64,000 nucleotides of DNA from Cladopsammia gracilis (lineage: Eukaryota > Cnidaria > Anthozoa > Scleractinia > Dendrophylliidae), in the NCBI GenBank assembly GCA_022457155.1, contig JAJGOT010000001.1, positions 3,076,501 through 3,140,500 on the forward strand, given 5' to 3'. Of this stretch, positions 22,901 to 29,776 are shown piece after piece. The notes under the pieces are model-generated. The model saw only the letters and a list, made by a program, of their open reading frames with translations. It had not been told where the DNA came from and ran no database searches. The stretch's first letter is position 1, and each line of letters starts with the position of its first letter. Position numbers and translations under genes: made by a program.

Positions 22901-25366
22901 TTCATCCGCGCTGTTGCTCGGTGTTGACGTATTTACTGTTGTTTCTTTAGGCTGTTCAAAAGGTAGGCCTTATCGGTCTTGCCATAGGACAACCAAACAA
23001 GGCCTCTGAGGCTCTTATAAAGGCTGCAGCTAACCCACAGCCCAAGCAGGACGAAGGCAAAAAGGTATGTCACGATGTCACGCAAATTTGTCACGCAAGA
23101 TCATCATGCCAGTTATTACTCATGCGCGAAGCGGCATGAGTTAAGGTTTGCTCTCCGTTTTTCTTTTTACTCATGCGCAAAGCACAAGAATTATAAAATG
23201 CCCTCCGTTTTTCTTGTTATTTCTTGTCACGATTTTGCATGCAAATTTATGCACGCATATTTTAATGTACGCGAACTCGCCCCTGCCTCCCCTAGAAAGT
23301 TATTTTTGTCCCCTATTGTTATAAAAGGCTTCAGGAAGGTTAAACCAATCACAATCCGTCTACTGCGCACATGTTTGGGAGTAGAGAGAACCGGTTTGTC
23401 AGTCGGAGAAGACTAAGGCTATGTCTACACTATACCGGATAGCTCTTGCGCCGGCACGAAAACCATACCGGATAGGCCTTTCGTTCATACATGAAATGCT
23501 AGTTTCGGAACGATTTTTGTTCCGGAGCGTCGCTGCGACGCGGCGCTCGTGAAAGTGAATCGTCACATATCGGATAGATTCTCGTACCACTCTCTGGGGT
23601 AATGTGAACAGGCAATCGAACCGAACCGTAGCAGAAGTCAATAACTAGGAGCGAGGATTGAAACCCACTGAAAAAGAAGTAAATATCCAGTTCTGGGTCG
23701 TTTCTGTTCACTCCAGGCCGGAGTATTTTTCATGTCGACATGATAAGCTGTCCGGTATAGTGTAGACATAGCCTTAGATTTCAAACAAATGATGCCCGCT
23801 TCTGTACTCCACACTTTAATTTTTCAGACGTTCGTTTTTCCATTAAAAAAAAACTAAACTTAATCAAAGTGTATTTGGAAATACAGATGGTTAAAAATAT
23901 TATAAGCGCGACGTTTCGGTGTCGTACTGACACCATTATCAAGCGAAAGGGAAAGATAGAAAAAGGACGCGTTTACAAGCGAAAGGAAATCTGCATACTC
24001 TATACAAGGGAAGAAATCTGACTGTTTGTTTACGGATGGCTTGTGCTCTCTAATCAGGAGCATTTCATACAATAGGCAGTCAAATTTAGTTTGGCACTTT
24101 TTCAAGACACTAAAGTTCTTTGTAATGTCCTTAGGTGTTAAATCGTGCGTCGTGCGGTAGTGTTTGCCTATACTAGATGAAGTGCCTTTGTGTTCTTCAA
24201 TCCTTTCATGTAGGTGTCTATAGGTAAAACCTATATAACTCTCATCACAAGAGTCACATTTGAACTTATATACTACATGTTGCTGATTGACGAGGGGTGG
24301 TTTCTTTTCTCTCAATTTAAGGTCTTCATCGATCTGATGAATGAATTGCAAAATACTACCAGCAGACACTTACACTTCCGGTTTAGTGACTTCCGGCTAC
24401 TCACTTCCGGCAAAACAGCGTTACTGAAGTGCCACGATAGCGTCTCCTACAACCCTACTTACATTACTAGTGTTCACGTTAGGTATATATAACACTCAGA
24501 AGAATCACTGGCTTTATTGTGGTAGAGCCTTCATTTATAAAACATTCAATAGTAACAACGTGATTTGCAGGAACGATGACTGAATGAAAGGAGTAACTCT
24601 TCTCCATGTCGGACATCTTCTTATCTTGTTTTTAAATATATGATGAAACTTCCGTACGCATGCGCATAAGTATAGGCTACTTGGAGCCTCTTGTTTATTG
24701 ATAAATTTTATCCTGATATCAAACTGGACCTTTTCGTTCGCTCGAACGGTATGTGCTTCTCCGAAGGGTTCATGAGTTGCATTTTAAGATTCACGTTGAA
24801 GTAAACGACCAGTCAGACAACATTTGAATGTAATTGTTATGTGGTGTTGCCTAAAAAAAACTAATCTTGAATTACCTTTTTTTGTCCATTACAGGAGAAG
24901 ACCAAATCAGCCGGTCCAGTTCGGTGAGTATTATACCTATATTCTGTCGCTTAATTAGAACCTGGGGGGGAGGGGGGGTTACTGCGAGAACAGCAATGAA
25001 TTTCCAGTGCAAGGAAGACCGATACAGACCTATGCAGACGTTTAGTGCGCGGGTAATTGTTATAGTAAAATAACCTAACTTTAATTTAATTTAATTTAAT
25101 TTAATCAAGTTTCAGATTACAATTACAAAAAAAAGAAATCTGAGGTAGACTTAAAACAGAGTACAAGAATTAAAAAATTAAAAACATTTAGACATGACGA
25201 TCTGCAGTAACAGAACGTTCTGTAATGATTGTTTTTTCTTAGTGCTGAGGGGTTTGAGCTTCCCTTTTCTATTACTATTGCTGGAGACGAGAACGAAGAT
25301 GACACCACAGGAGACCCATCCAGCGATGACTCTGGCAGCAGCTCCTCTTCTGACACATGGAGCTAA
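1281..25366 (+). CDS. ZZEF1: ZZEF1-like protein (zinc finger ZZ-type and EF-hand), C-terminal part, 29 exons
   Basis: Exons, all GT-AG and phase-consistent: 1281-1382, 1524-2011, 2802-2884, 3523-3601, 4804-4937, 5618-5744, 7039-7092, 7261-7392, 8416-8527, 9428-9498, 9673-9786, 10229-10465, 10768-10871, 12167-12223, 12855-13026, 14410-14505, 15380-15553, 16275-16418, 17004-17056, 17887-18002, 18538-18625, 19341-19400, 20173-20289, 21154-21272, 21981-22063, 22783-22854, 22951-23064, 24895-24923, 25243-25366 (stop TAA). They sum to about 1,150 codons, open throughout. The order of the segments HIPGA, GDTLYY.FTSD, GRF.TGF, LKPLW.L, LTELF.V.EN.AQ and QPNKA matches the C-terminal third of animal ZZEF1 as I remember it. 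ZZEF1 is a nuclear histone-reader and transcriptional co-regulator with EF-hand, DOC/APC10 and two ZZ domains; those domains are N-terminal to this part, so they should lie upstream of the window. The 5' end is cut by the window. Individual splice sites were placed by eye. Confidence 0.85.
1524..2011 (+). CDS. ZZEF1: ZZEF1-like, long acidic/Ser-rich linker exon
   Basis: This is the longest exon in the window (488 bp). It encodes a Glu/Ser/Thr/Pro-rich, probably disordered linker of about 135 residues. It then enters a helical-looking segment (SPENFGKLFSPAAQERLLGL) that continues into the next exon. A perfect 24-bp tandem duplication at 1591-1614 and 1615-1638 doubles the eight residues TIPEGEGE. 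The acceptor is CAG at 1521-1523 and the donor GTAATA at 2012. Such a linker is a place where orthologues vary in length. Confidence 0.85.
2250..2395. mobile_element. foldback MITE in ZZEF1 intron
   Basis: Left arm at 2264-2291 (GACACAGTGTTTTATCACAA onward) is complementary to the right arm at 2351-2382; weaker pairing extends outward over the AT-rich ends. Ends are approximate. No ORF. Confidence 0.55.
2920..3460. mobile_element. hAT-type MITE with perfect 8-bp target duplication
   Basis: The ends are TAGTGGTGTAACGATT and AATCGTTACACTCCTA. ACTTGTTA flanks both sides exactly (2912-2919 and 3461-3468). The inner ends are rich in GAATCGA/TCGATT sub-repeats that extend the hairpin. The 541-bp element has no transposase, so it is non-autonomous. 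It starts 36 bp after a ZZEF1 exon end (2884). Confidence 0.8.
3841..4404. mobile_element. long foldback element, 7-bp target duplication
   Basis: Two arms of about 240-270 bp are inverted copies: CATAGGGAACCCACGCG at the left end and its complement at the right end (4404). They surround a short AT-rich centre near 4140. GGCACTG flanks the element on both sides (3834-3840 and 4405-4411). High arm identity suggests a fairly recent insertion. No coding capacity. Confidence 0.75.
4623..4743. mobile_element. small MITE
   Basis: Imperfect terminal repeats GGTCGGTGCACACG and CGTGCGCCGACC enclose GTCG/CGAC-rich sub-repeats. It lies 60 bp before the exon at 4804. No clear target duplication. Confidence 0.5.
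5062..5140 (+). repeat. dispersed repeat copy 1
   Basis: This shares an ordered pattern with 5803-5870: GGGACA.TCTCCC.GCTGA, then TATCGTGTTT, then CCAGGAGCTTGCTT and AAGCT. The two copies are direct repeats about 740 bp apart, one on each side of the exon 5618-5744. Confidence 0.5.
5803..5870 (+). repeat. dispersed repeat copy 2
   Basis: Direct-repeat partner of 5062-5140, with the same ordered motifs; immediately downstream of the exon ending 5744. Confidence 0.5.
5896..6256. mobile_element. CAGGG-end MITE with internal GTCAGGGAAAA repeats, 5-bp target duplication
   Basis: Ends CAGGGTTGCCAC and GTGGCAACCCTG; ATGAA flanks both sides (5891-5895, 6257-6261). The inside carries many diverged direct copies of GGTCAGGGAAAAGTCAGGGA. 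No ORF. End and target features match two other elements in this window (9052, 61028). Confidence 0.7.
6602..6759. mobile_element. MITE, TATAGGCCTTTATCACGC ends
   Basis: A perfect 18-bp inverted repeat (TATAGGCCTTTATCACGC) stands at both ends of a 158-bp element. Internal arms CCGCCCAACCTCG and CGAGGCTGGGCGG also pair. Lies in a ZZEF1 intron. Confidence 0.7.
7556..7834 (+). mobile_element. CCAAT-rich MITE, copy 1
   Basis: Ends GTTTTCATTTGAGTGTCG and CGACACTCAATTGAAAAC. It contains repeated CCAAT boxes in both orientations (ACCAATCACA, AACCAATCAG, GATTGGTTT, GATTGGTCG, GCCAATCAC). A second copy is at 59808-60059 and a solitary end at 8791-8870. Confidence 0.7.
7943..8190. repeat. AAT/ATT microsatellite cluster
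   Basis: (AAT)n runs at about 7943-7996 and again from about 8120, switching to (ATT)n up to 8182. The opposing runs can pair with each other. Low complexity; no other content. Confidence 0.85.
8791..8870 (-). mobile_element. CCAAT-rich MITE, partial copy (one end)
   Basis: The reverse complement reads as the first ~80 bp of the element at 7556 (GTAAAACCAAAACCAAAG, then AATTACTCTGA). Only one terminus is present, ending near GCTCT at 8870. Confidence 0.6.
9052..9309. mobile_element. CAGGGGCGTAGC-end MITE with C-rich minisatellite
   Basis: Ends CAGGGGCGTAGCT and AGCTACGCCCCTG; TTTCT flanks both sides (9047-9051, 9310-9314). The interior 9196-9297 is a pyrimidine-only minisatellite of CCCTCTTCCCTCC-type units. 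No coding capacity. Confidence 0.7.
10475..10618. mobile_element. MITE whose target duplication includes a splice donor
   Basis: Ends GGCTTTTAGCCAG and CTGGCTAAAAGCTTG. The flanks GGTTGGTGCA occur at 10465-10474 and 10619-10628. The first flank contains the 5' splice site of the ZZEF1 exon 10229-10465 (GAG|GTTGGT). Inside, GTGGGCGTCCTG appears twice as a direct repeat. The minimal target site is 8 bp (TTGGTGCA), as in hAT elements. Confidence 0.75.
11628..12112. mobile_element. outer MITE with GGCCACTTCGAAAAATACCA ends
   Basis: GGCCACTTCGAAAAATACCA at 11628 is matched by its complement ending at 12112, followed by ATAAT on both arms. A second inverted-repeat element (11761-11940) sits inside. 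Located in the ZZEF1 intron 10872-12166. Confidence 0.65.
11761..11940. mobile_element. inner foldback MITE carrying two CRE palindromes
   Basis: Arms GCCATTTGCACGATGACGTC (11761 onward) and complement (to 11940) continue through TACTACTACTAGAAT, giving roughly 45-bp stems. Each arm contains TGACGTCA, the palindromic CREB/ATF site. It is nested in the element 11628-12112. Confidence 0.65.
12535..12688. mobile_element. MITE, ATACCTAATTCAA ends
   Basis: Left end ATACCTAATTCAATAAAGG and right end CCTTTTTTGAATTAGGTGTAT are complementary and continue through TTGCTTTGGT. ATGCCCA is tandemly repeated inside (about 12639-12655). Confidence 0.65.
13111..13511. mobile_element. MITE with internal CTTGAAAAGTC repeats
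   Basis: The ends CATGGTTCGTACAA and TTGTACGAACCATG are exact complements. The interior is built of diverged direct copies of TCTTGAAAAGTCCTTGAA at both sides. Same architecture as 5896-6256 but different sequence. Confidence 0.65.
13690..14300. repeat. dispersed repeat patch in ZZEF1 intron
   Basis: GACTGCAAAACAGTC (13694) has its inverted copy GACTGTTTTGCAGTC at 13851. Around 14240-14310 lies a CTCCTACGCAGCCGTTAATA-type segment that I associate with dispersed cnidarian repeats. A 135-codon antisense ORF here has no recognisable features and is probably chance. Confidence 0.4.
14830..15295. repeat. degenerate tandem repeat, about 130-170 bp period
   Basis: Ordered motifs recur at least three times: GTTGTGTC, then ACTTTG or AAACTATTT, then CTGTCTCTCCACT, GGTATATAA.TCGGTACATTG and GTTGTTTAAATAGACA. 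Copies are diverged. It ends just before the exon at 15380. Confidence 0.6.
16028..16213. mobile_element. MITE, ATACGCCTTATTCCAAAATGG ends
   Basis: CATACGCCTTATTCCAAAAT at 16028 is complementary to the right end CCATTTTGGAATAAGGTGTA (to 16213). It stops 60 bp before the exon at 16275. Confidence 0.65.
16600..16935 (+). repeat. minisatellite, about 105-bp period, 3+ copies
   Basis: CTCAAAAGTTAGAACCACC recurs at about 16695, 16799 and 16905; GAATGGTCACACT and CAGGAAA.TACT.CTCAATAG recur in the same order. Related fragments are visible at 13625-13670, 21435-21480 (inverted) and 25820-25840. Confidence 0.75.
17004..18625 (+). CDS. ZZEF1: ZZEF1-like, CUB-like beta-sandwich module (exons 17004-17056, 17887-18002, 18538-18625)
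   Basis: Three exons encode a compact module: KVHIPGAATLFVKFDSR, then CATEDGCDELRI, then the pair EIPGDTLYYIFTSDSS and DWGWKFVVTGG. The pattern (hydrophobic strand, Cys-x-x-Glu-x-x-Cys-Asp, GDTLYY, W-G-x-KF) is the most recognisable part of the gene and was decisive for the ZZEF1 assignment. The two Cys flanking the Asp/Glu loop resemble CUB-type folds; this is inference. Splice phases (2, 1, 2) join exactly. Confidence 0.85.
17091..17237. mobile_element. foldback MITE, 50-bp arms
   Basis: The arm TGGGTATAGAGGTTTTGCAC and onward through GGCAGCCATGTTGC is repeated inverted at the right end (to 17237), with few mismatches. It begins 35 bp downstream of the exon end 17056. A terminal fragment (ATATGGGTATAGA) recurs at 17486. 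Confidence 0.7.
18751..18836. repeat. short inverted repeat
   Basis: ACAACAGGCGC and GCGCCTGTTGT bound a GC-rich 86-bp segment with GCGAAG/GCGAGC sub-repeats. The rest of the intron 18626-19340 shows nothing I can name. Confidence 0.45.
19648..20041 (+). mobile_element. tRNA-derived SINE
   Basis: The head carries an A box (TGGCGCAGTTGG) and a perfect B box (GGTTCGAATCC) about 45 bp apart, like a tRNA, with a poorly paired acceptor stem. An unrelated body of about 310 bp follows and ends in GCGCTATATAAGTTC plus an (ATT)n tail, the usual SINE 3' end. It sits in the ZZEF1 intron 19401-20172. Confidence 0.8.
20340..20360. repeat. poly(C) run and neighbouring GC homopolymers
   Basis: An uninterrupted C run lies 50 bp after the exon ending 20289. 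A matching G run is at 20782-20796. Such runs are prone to sequencing or assembly length errors. Confidence 0.8.
22267..22440 (+). mobile_element. tRNA-derived SINE, second family
   Basis: A box GTGGCGCAGTGTTGAGAG and B box GGTTCAATTCC stand about 40 bp apart. The body (ATATGTGGGTTGAG onward) differs from the SINE at 19648. The 3' end is uncertain. Confidence 0.7.
23413..23777. mobile_element. MITE, CTAAGGCTATGTCTACACTA ends
   Basis: CTAAGGCTATGTCTACACTA plus TACCGGA at the left end is exactly complementary to the right end. The inner part repeats TACCGGATAG. 365 bp, no coding capacity. Confidence 0.8.
23860..24369 (-). pseudogene. Penelope-like element relic: GIY-YIG endonuclease domain
   Basis: The 169-residue open stretch contains VVYKFKCDSCDESYIG, then R-x-L-x-x-R-I-x-E-H and IGKHYRTTH, the GIY-YIG endonuclease signature found at the C-terminus of Penelope-like retroelements. 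No reverse transcriptase remains upstream, so it is a truncated 3' fragment. The last ~40 residues (after about LSLVNASFFY) probably read through into 3' untranslated sequence. That sequence holds a stem-loop followed by GAAACGTCG at 23911-23942 (- strand). It lies in the ZZEF1 intron 23065-24894, in antisense. Confidence 0.75.
24895..25366 (+). CDS. ZZEF1: ZZEF1-like, two terminal coding exons with acidic tail
   Basis: Exon 24895-24923 is only 29 bp and joins exon 25243-25366 through an Arg codon split by the intron. The last exon encodes an acidic, Ser-rich tail (DDTTGDPSSDDSGSSSSSDT) ending in TWS and TAA at 25364-25366. Relative to the human protein as I remember it, which ends soon after the NKAT-like motif (here QPNKA near 22990), this is a C-terminal extension of roughly 70 residues. 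Confidence 0.75.
25080..25105. repeat. TTTAA pentanucleotide microsatellite
   Basis: Five direct copies of TTTAA-type units in the last ZZEF1 intron. Confidence 0.8.
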
Positions 25367-26344
25367 CCATGTGGCCTGTGGCACGCACGTGACTCGGCTC
25401 TGATGTCACGTGATCCATTCAGAGTGCAACCCATTGAAGACTTTAGGGGTTGGCTCGTTAATGTCTTGTTACCAGGCCGTATATTGAGCGGGAACAAATA
25501 GCAATGTAGCCACCAAGTAGTTTTATATTGGCGCTTGATTTTAAATTCGAACCTCAGTTGCAATACAAGAACAAGAGGCAATAATTAATACTTCTCCGTG
25601 TGAAAATTGAGAAAGTTCTTTAATCGAAACTACACTTCATTGGTAGAAGTGAAAAATTAAAAATATATATCGCTGCGAAGTGGTCGCGCCCTGTTTAAGG
25701 AAATCGTCAGCGAACTGTCTTGTTTATTATTTTTGAACCCTTGGCGTTTTTCGGCCCTTTATTTGGTTATGTATTAGAACAGTTTGTGCGACAACAGCTC
25801 AGAGCTGCGTCGTCGTACTCAGTCAAAAGTTAGAACCATTTTGCGTTAGTGGTGGTACGATTGATTGCGTTAGTGGTTGACACATTAACAGCTCCTCTCT
25901 ACCGACGGTAACCTGCATGTCGGCCGACTATTGGCCACCTTGGTGGGAGGGGCCCGGGGACCCAATCTCCCCCCGCCCCACCCCACCCCACTTTATCTTG
26001 CCACAAAGATAGTATATATCCGCTACTGCATACCGTAATTTTCTGATCCTGAAGATAGTTCCTGACTACAGATTAAACCACATATTGGCTGTCTGCCGGT
26101 AGTATTTTGAAAAAGGTTTTGATGCACGTTTATAAGTCAAGCAACGTGGCAACTTACGCCAATGCACTCTTCCTTTAATTCTTAATGTTAATGCTGTCTC
26201 TCTTAAAATACTTATTTCAAACTTGTTAGTATCCCAAATGTTCCACCTTATTTGCCTCTCGTGGAGCTTTGACTGTTGTCGCCAAAATATCGCAGAGCGA
26301 GCATTTTTAAAAGAAATGTATTGAAATCAGTAAAGAGAATAAAT
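25367..26344 (+). promoter_or_regulatory. ZZEF1-like 3' UTR with candidate poly(A) signal
   Basis: No ORF of recognisable type follows the stop. An AATAAA hexamer at 26339-26344 is the first clean polyadenylation signal on this strand. The stretch holds no inverted-repeat element that I can define; it contains a C-rich run at 25970-25990. The exact cleavage site is unknown. Confidence 0.4.
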
Positions 26345-26639
26345 ATTACGACCTTGATACATGTTGTTTTAATTTAGGCTGCAATGGAGGCTCTACAATT
26401 TCGCGCGAGATTTGAAATAGTGACTCCGCTCACCGGCTTGTAACCTGCACCGTGTCCGGCTTCCATCTCTCGCTTAAGGAACTTGGACGAAACCCAAGCA
26501 AGAAAGGCCAGCTCACGAGCTAGTGTCTTTTCCTGTTTGTTACCTATCCCTTGAACCAACACACACACAAAGCAAGTGCCAAGCTGAATGAATTGCCGAA
26601 GACAACCAAGAAAGTCAATAGAGGAATGTGAACTCTCTA

Positions 26640-26780
26640 CCCCCTCCCCCCATCCCCCCCCCGGTTTTTTCTGTTTTACTCTTTGCTCCAGACCCCGTTC
26701 TTGCCTCGGACCCAAGAAAGAATCGGGCCAAAAAAAAAATAAAATAAAAAAAATATATATATATATTTTTGGTATAAGAT
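26640..26780. repeat. C-rich and A/TA-rich low-complexity junction left of the array
   Basis: C-runs (26641-26662), then an A-rich run and (AT)n (26730-26767), end just before the tandem array starts at about 26781. No coding content is recognised in 26345-26640. Confidence 0.6.
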
Positions 26781-26787
26781 CACCTTA

Positions 26788-29737
26788 ATGCAACATTTTA
26801 CATGTTTTAGGGTACCATTCCCGCCTTAAAGTAAATATAACGTCCTGAGTTAAATGACATATGGAGTTGAGCTTAACGATAGGATTGAGGTTCAGGTTTT
26901 GGTCTAGGCCTATTGTTAACTTTCTTTGGAATATAAGGGGTTAGATTAGCCTAAGGGTAAAGCAATTTTTGGGGGGGTTTTAGGTTAAGGTTACATTTTG
27001 AGTTAGGGATCAGGTTAAGAGTAGTTGTCCTAGTGATACAGCATTAGTGCAGTGTTGCCCAGTATCGCTACAGAAGCAATAGCTGTGAAGTCCACTAAGT
27101 ACTAGCATTCGTTTTACAGCTTTCGAAACACACAAACGAACGAGATAAAAACAGAAACACACACACACATACAATGAGACGCTATTGAAATAATTTGAAA
27201 CTGGTCTTACTAGAATAGTGATCCAGAGATAAGAAAAAAGAGCTCGTAGAACCTATTCTCAGACGAAAGTTAAAATGAACAAGATCACTATATTCTGACT
27301 CACCGCGACCGTTAACTAGCTATTCACTTCGACGATCGGAAGTTTAACACTCGCGGAGCATAAGCTATATTCACGAAATTCGGATGGAAGGGCTATAGTC
27401 TTATGGAAAGTGTTTTGCTGAACTAGTTCAACAGCTAAAGTGAAAAAGCAAAAGCTATTTTCCTTGCTAACAATTCCAAAGCGTGAAAAACATCCGCTGT
27501 CAACAGGACGCGTGATGTTTGAGATCTAATTAGTCGATAAACCACATTCTTTTGCTAAAACACACAGTGAAAATGCGTTTCTTTTACCAGAAAATTCAGC
27601 CAAGACTGACGGCATCTTTATGCCAAAGCTGGTAGGCTGAAATTAAAATATGACAAATACTGAACGCGAGGGAAGCGGTTTAAGCTTTACATATTAAAAT
27701 CGTGTAACAACGCGCCAAAACTGACACGAAACATAGCGGTTCGGCTTGATGCAAAACCAAAACACCATAGTTATTTACTGATACAGATATAACAAAATCA
27801 AGTACAGAGTCTAACTGCGAAACATTCAAACACTTACGGAATTTTTGGTTTTACTTCGGTGCACCTTCCATTCCGCTCGCTGACCAAGGAACCAGAATGT
27901 TTTCTGACCCTTTTCAAAGTAACGCAAAGTAACGTGACGCCGCTTATAGAAGCTACAACGTACATGTACGATCTCCTACATTTCGTCTCGGGTAGAAGGA
28001 TAAAAAGACGCTTCTTTCGCTGGAGACGAGCAATCTACTTTATTGCTGAGATTACTGCCTTTCCTGCCTCTTCGTTTTTTTTTTTTTTTTTTTTTTTTTT
28101 ATCGCAAGCTTCTCATACAGCAGAAAGAACGCAACAGATACCGCAATGAATTGTGGGAAACTCCTGAGTTCAACGAACGCGGAATCAGCCTCCAACTGAT
28201 TTTTCACAAAAATGTAAGTCTAAAAGCACCTCTTCAATTCAGAACTTCGGTCACGGGCAGGTGTCACAAATGGGCTGCAACTCACGATCATACAGGGTTT
28301 TTTTTAAGACAAAACGTGCTTTTAGACTCCGTCTGGATCGGCTTGCTTAAACGGCCGCAAGAGTGCAAACATCAGCACTATTCAACAGTCTAAAAAGCAA
28401 AACACCAGTCCTTTCTTTGAAAGGTGCTAGTGACTTACGGGTTTCTGGACTTAATGATGTCCTTCAACCACCAGACGGGCACAAATGTGGCGAATAAAGA
28501 AAATACTTTTTTGAATACAGGAGCTCAAAGCCAAACGTAAGCTTCGAGAGTCGCTTCAAGATCGATCGACCATCCTTACTTTCCCGCTTTGATTTGAATA
28601 TGACGACATCATGGACACGTGATAATTCCTATGAAAAAGACTCTTTTCCAGATCTCGATCTTCCGTAGTTAGCGCGAAAGTGCTTTCTGCTAACGTTAAC
28701 AAGTTAAAACTCTGGGCGTTATATAATTACCTCAAGGTACTACTACCTAAAATTACCTCGACGCTTACTTACAGTGCATTTTAACTGTTTGTTCTCATTA
28801 ACACATATGCAATCCCAGTCGTTTTCATCGTTTTCGAGCGTTTTAGTGTGAAAACGATACAAAAACGCTTTTTGCTTCGTTTTTGCCAGGATGAAAACGG
28901 AGACTTCTGAAAACGCATTTCACGGACGGAGCCTTAGTGGCCAACAGGACAGGGGCGTACTCAAAATAGTTCAGTTCCATAGACATTCAGGAAGAAAAAA
29001 TTTTCTCGAAGTGAAGTTTCAACTAAGTAAAATAGCACAAACTTCAACTTATCCCTCGACTCTCCCTGGGCAAGACCCCTCCCCTCCCTGGGCAAGACCA
29101 TCCTAAAAGGCAGGGGGGTAGGGGTTTACATGATGTGGGAATGCCACAGGCTACGGCTTACAAAAAAAAAAAAGCACATTCCGACCTTGCCATTCAAACA
29201 GTGACTTATTTTTCTCCCAGAACGTGGAAAAAACTCAACAACAAACAGATGTCAGTTTAAATCTTACCATGGCCCGTAACTGATATTAGGCCTGTCCCGA
29301 TTGTGCTCGTAAAATGCTGGAAAGTTGTTCCAAAAAGTTGCTCAAAAATTGCCAAAAATCCAAAAAGTTGCTAAAATTTCAAAAGTTGCTGCCTAAATTT
29401 CCTGATATTTTTATGTAAACGTTAATTAAAAGCTTTACTTTGCGTTCTTCACAATAATTGCTAACATCGGTCAAGAAAAATAGCTTGAAATTTAGCTATA
29501 AAGAGGATACTCTTAAGTCTAACGGAACAAAACACATGGTTCATTTGACGTCTTGCCCAACGAAACTAGCTCTACTGATTGCATTCTCAGAGTCTAAAAC
29601 CATATCAGAAATCACAGAAACATAATTTTATAAACAGAAACTAAAAATCTCGAGACCACTCTTGACCGAGATCTTTGGGCGAAACTAAACTTTTCTCACA
29701 TAAAAAGTACATTATTAGAAGACATATTATTAGGAGA

Positions 29738-29776
<39 letters not shown>

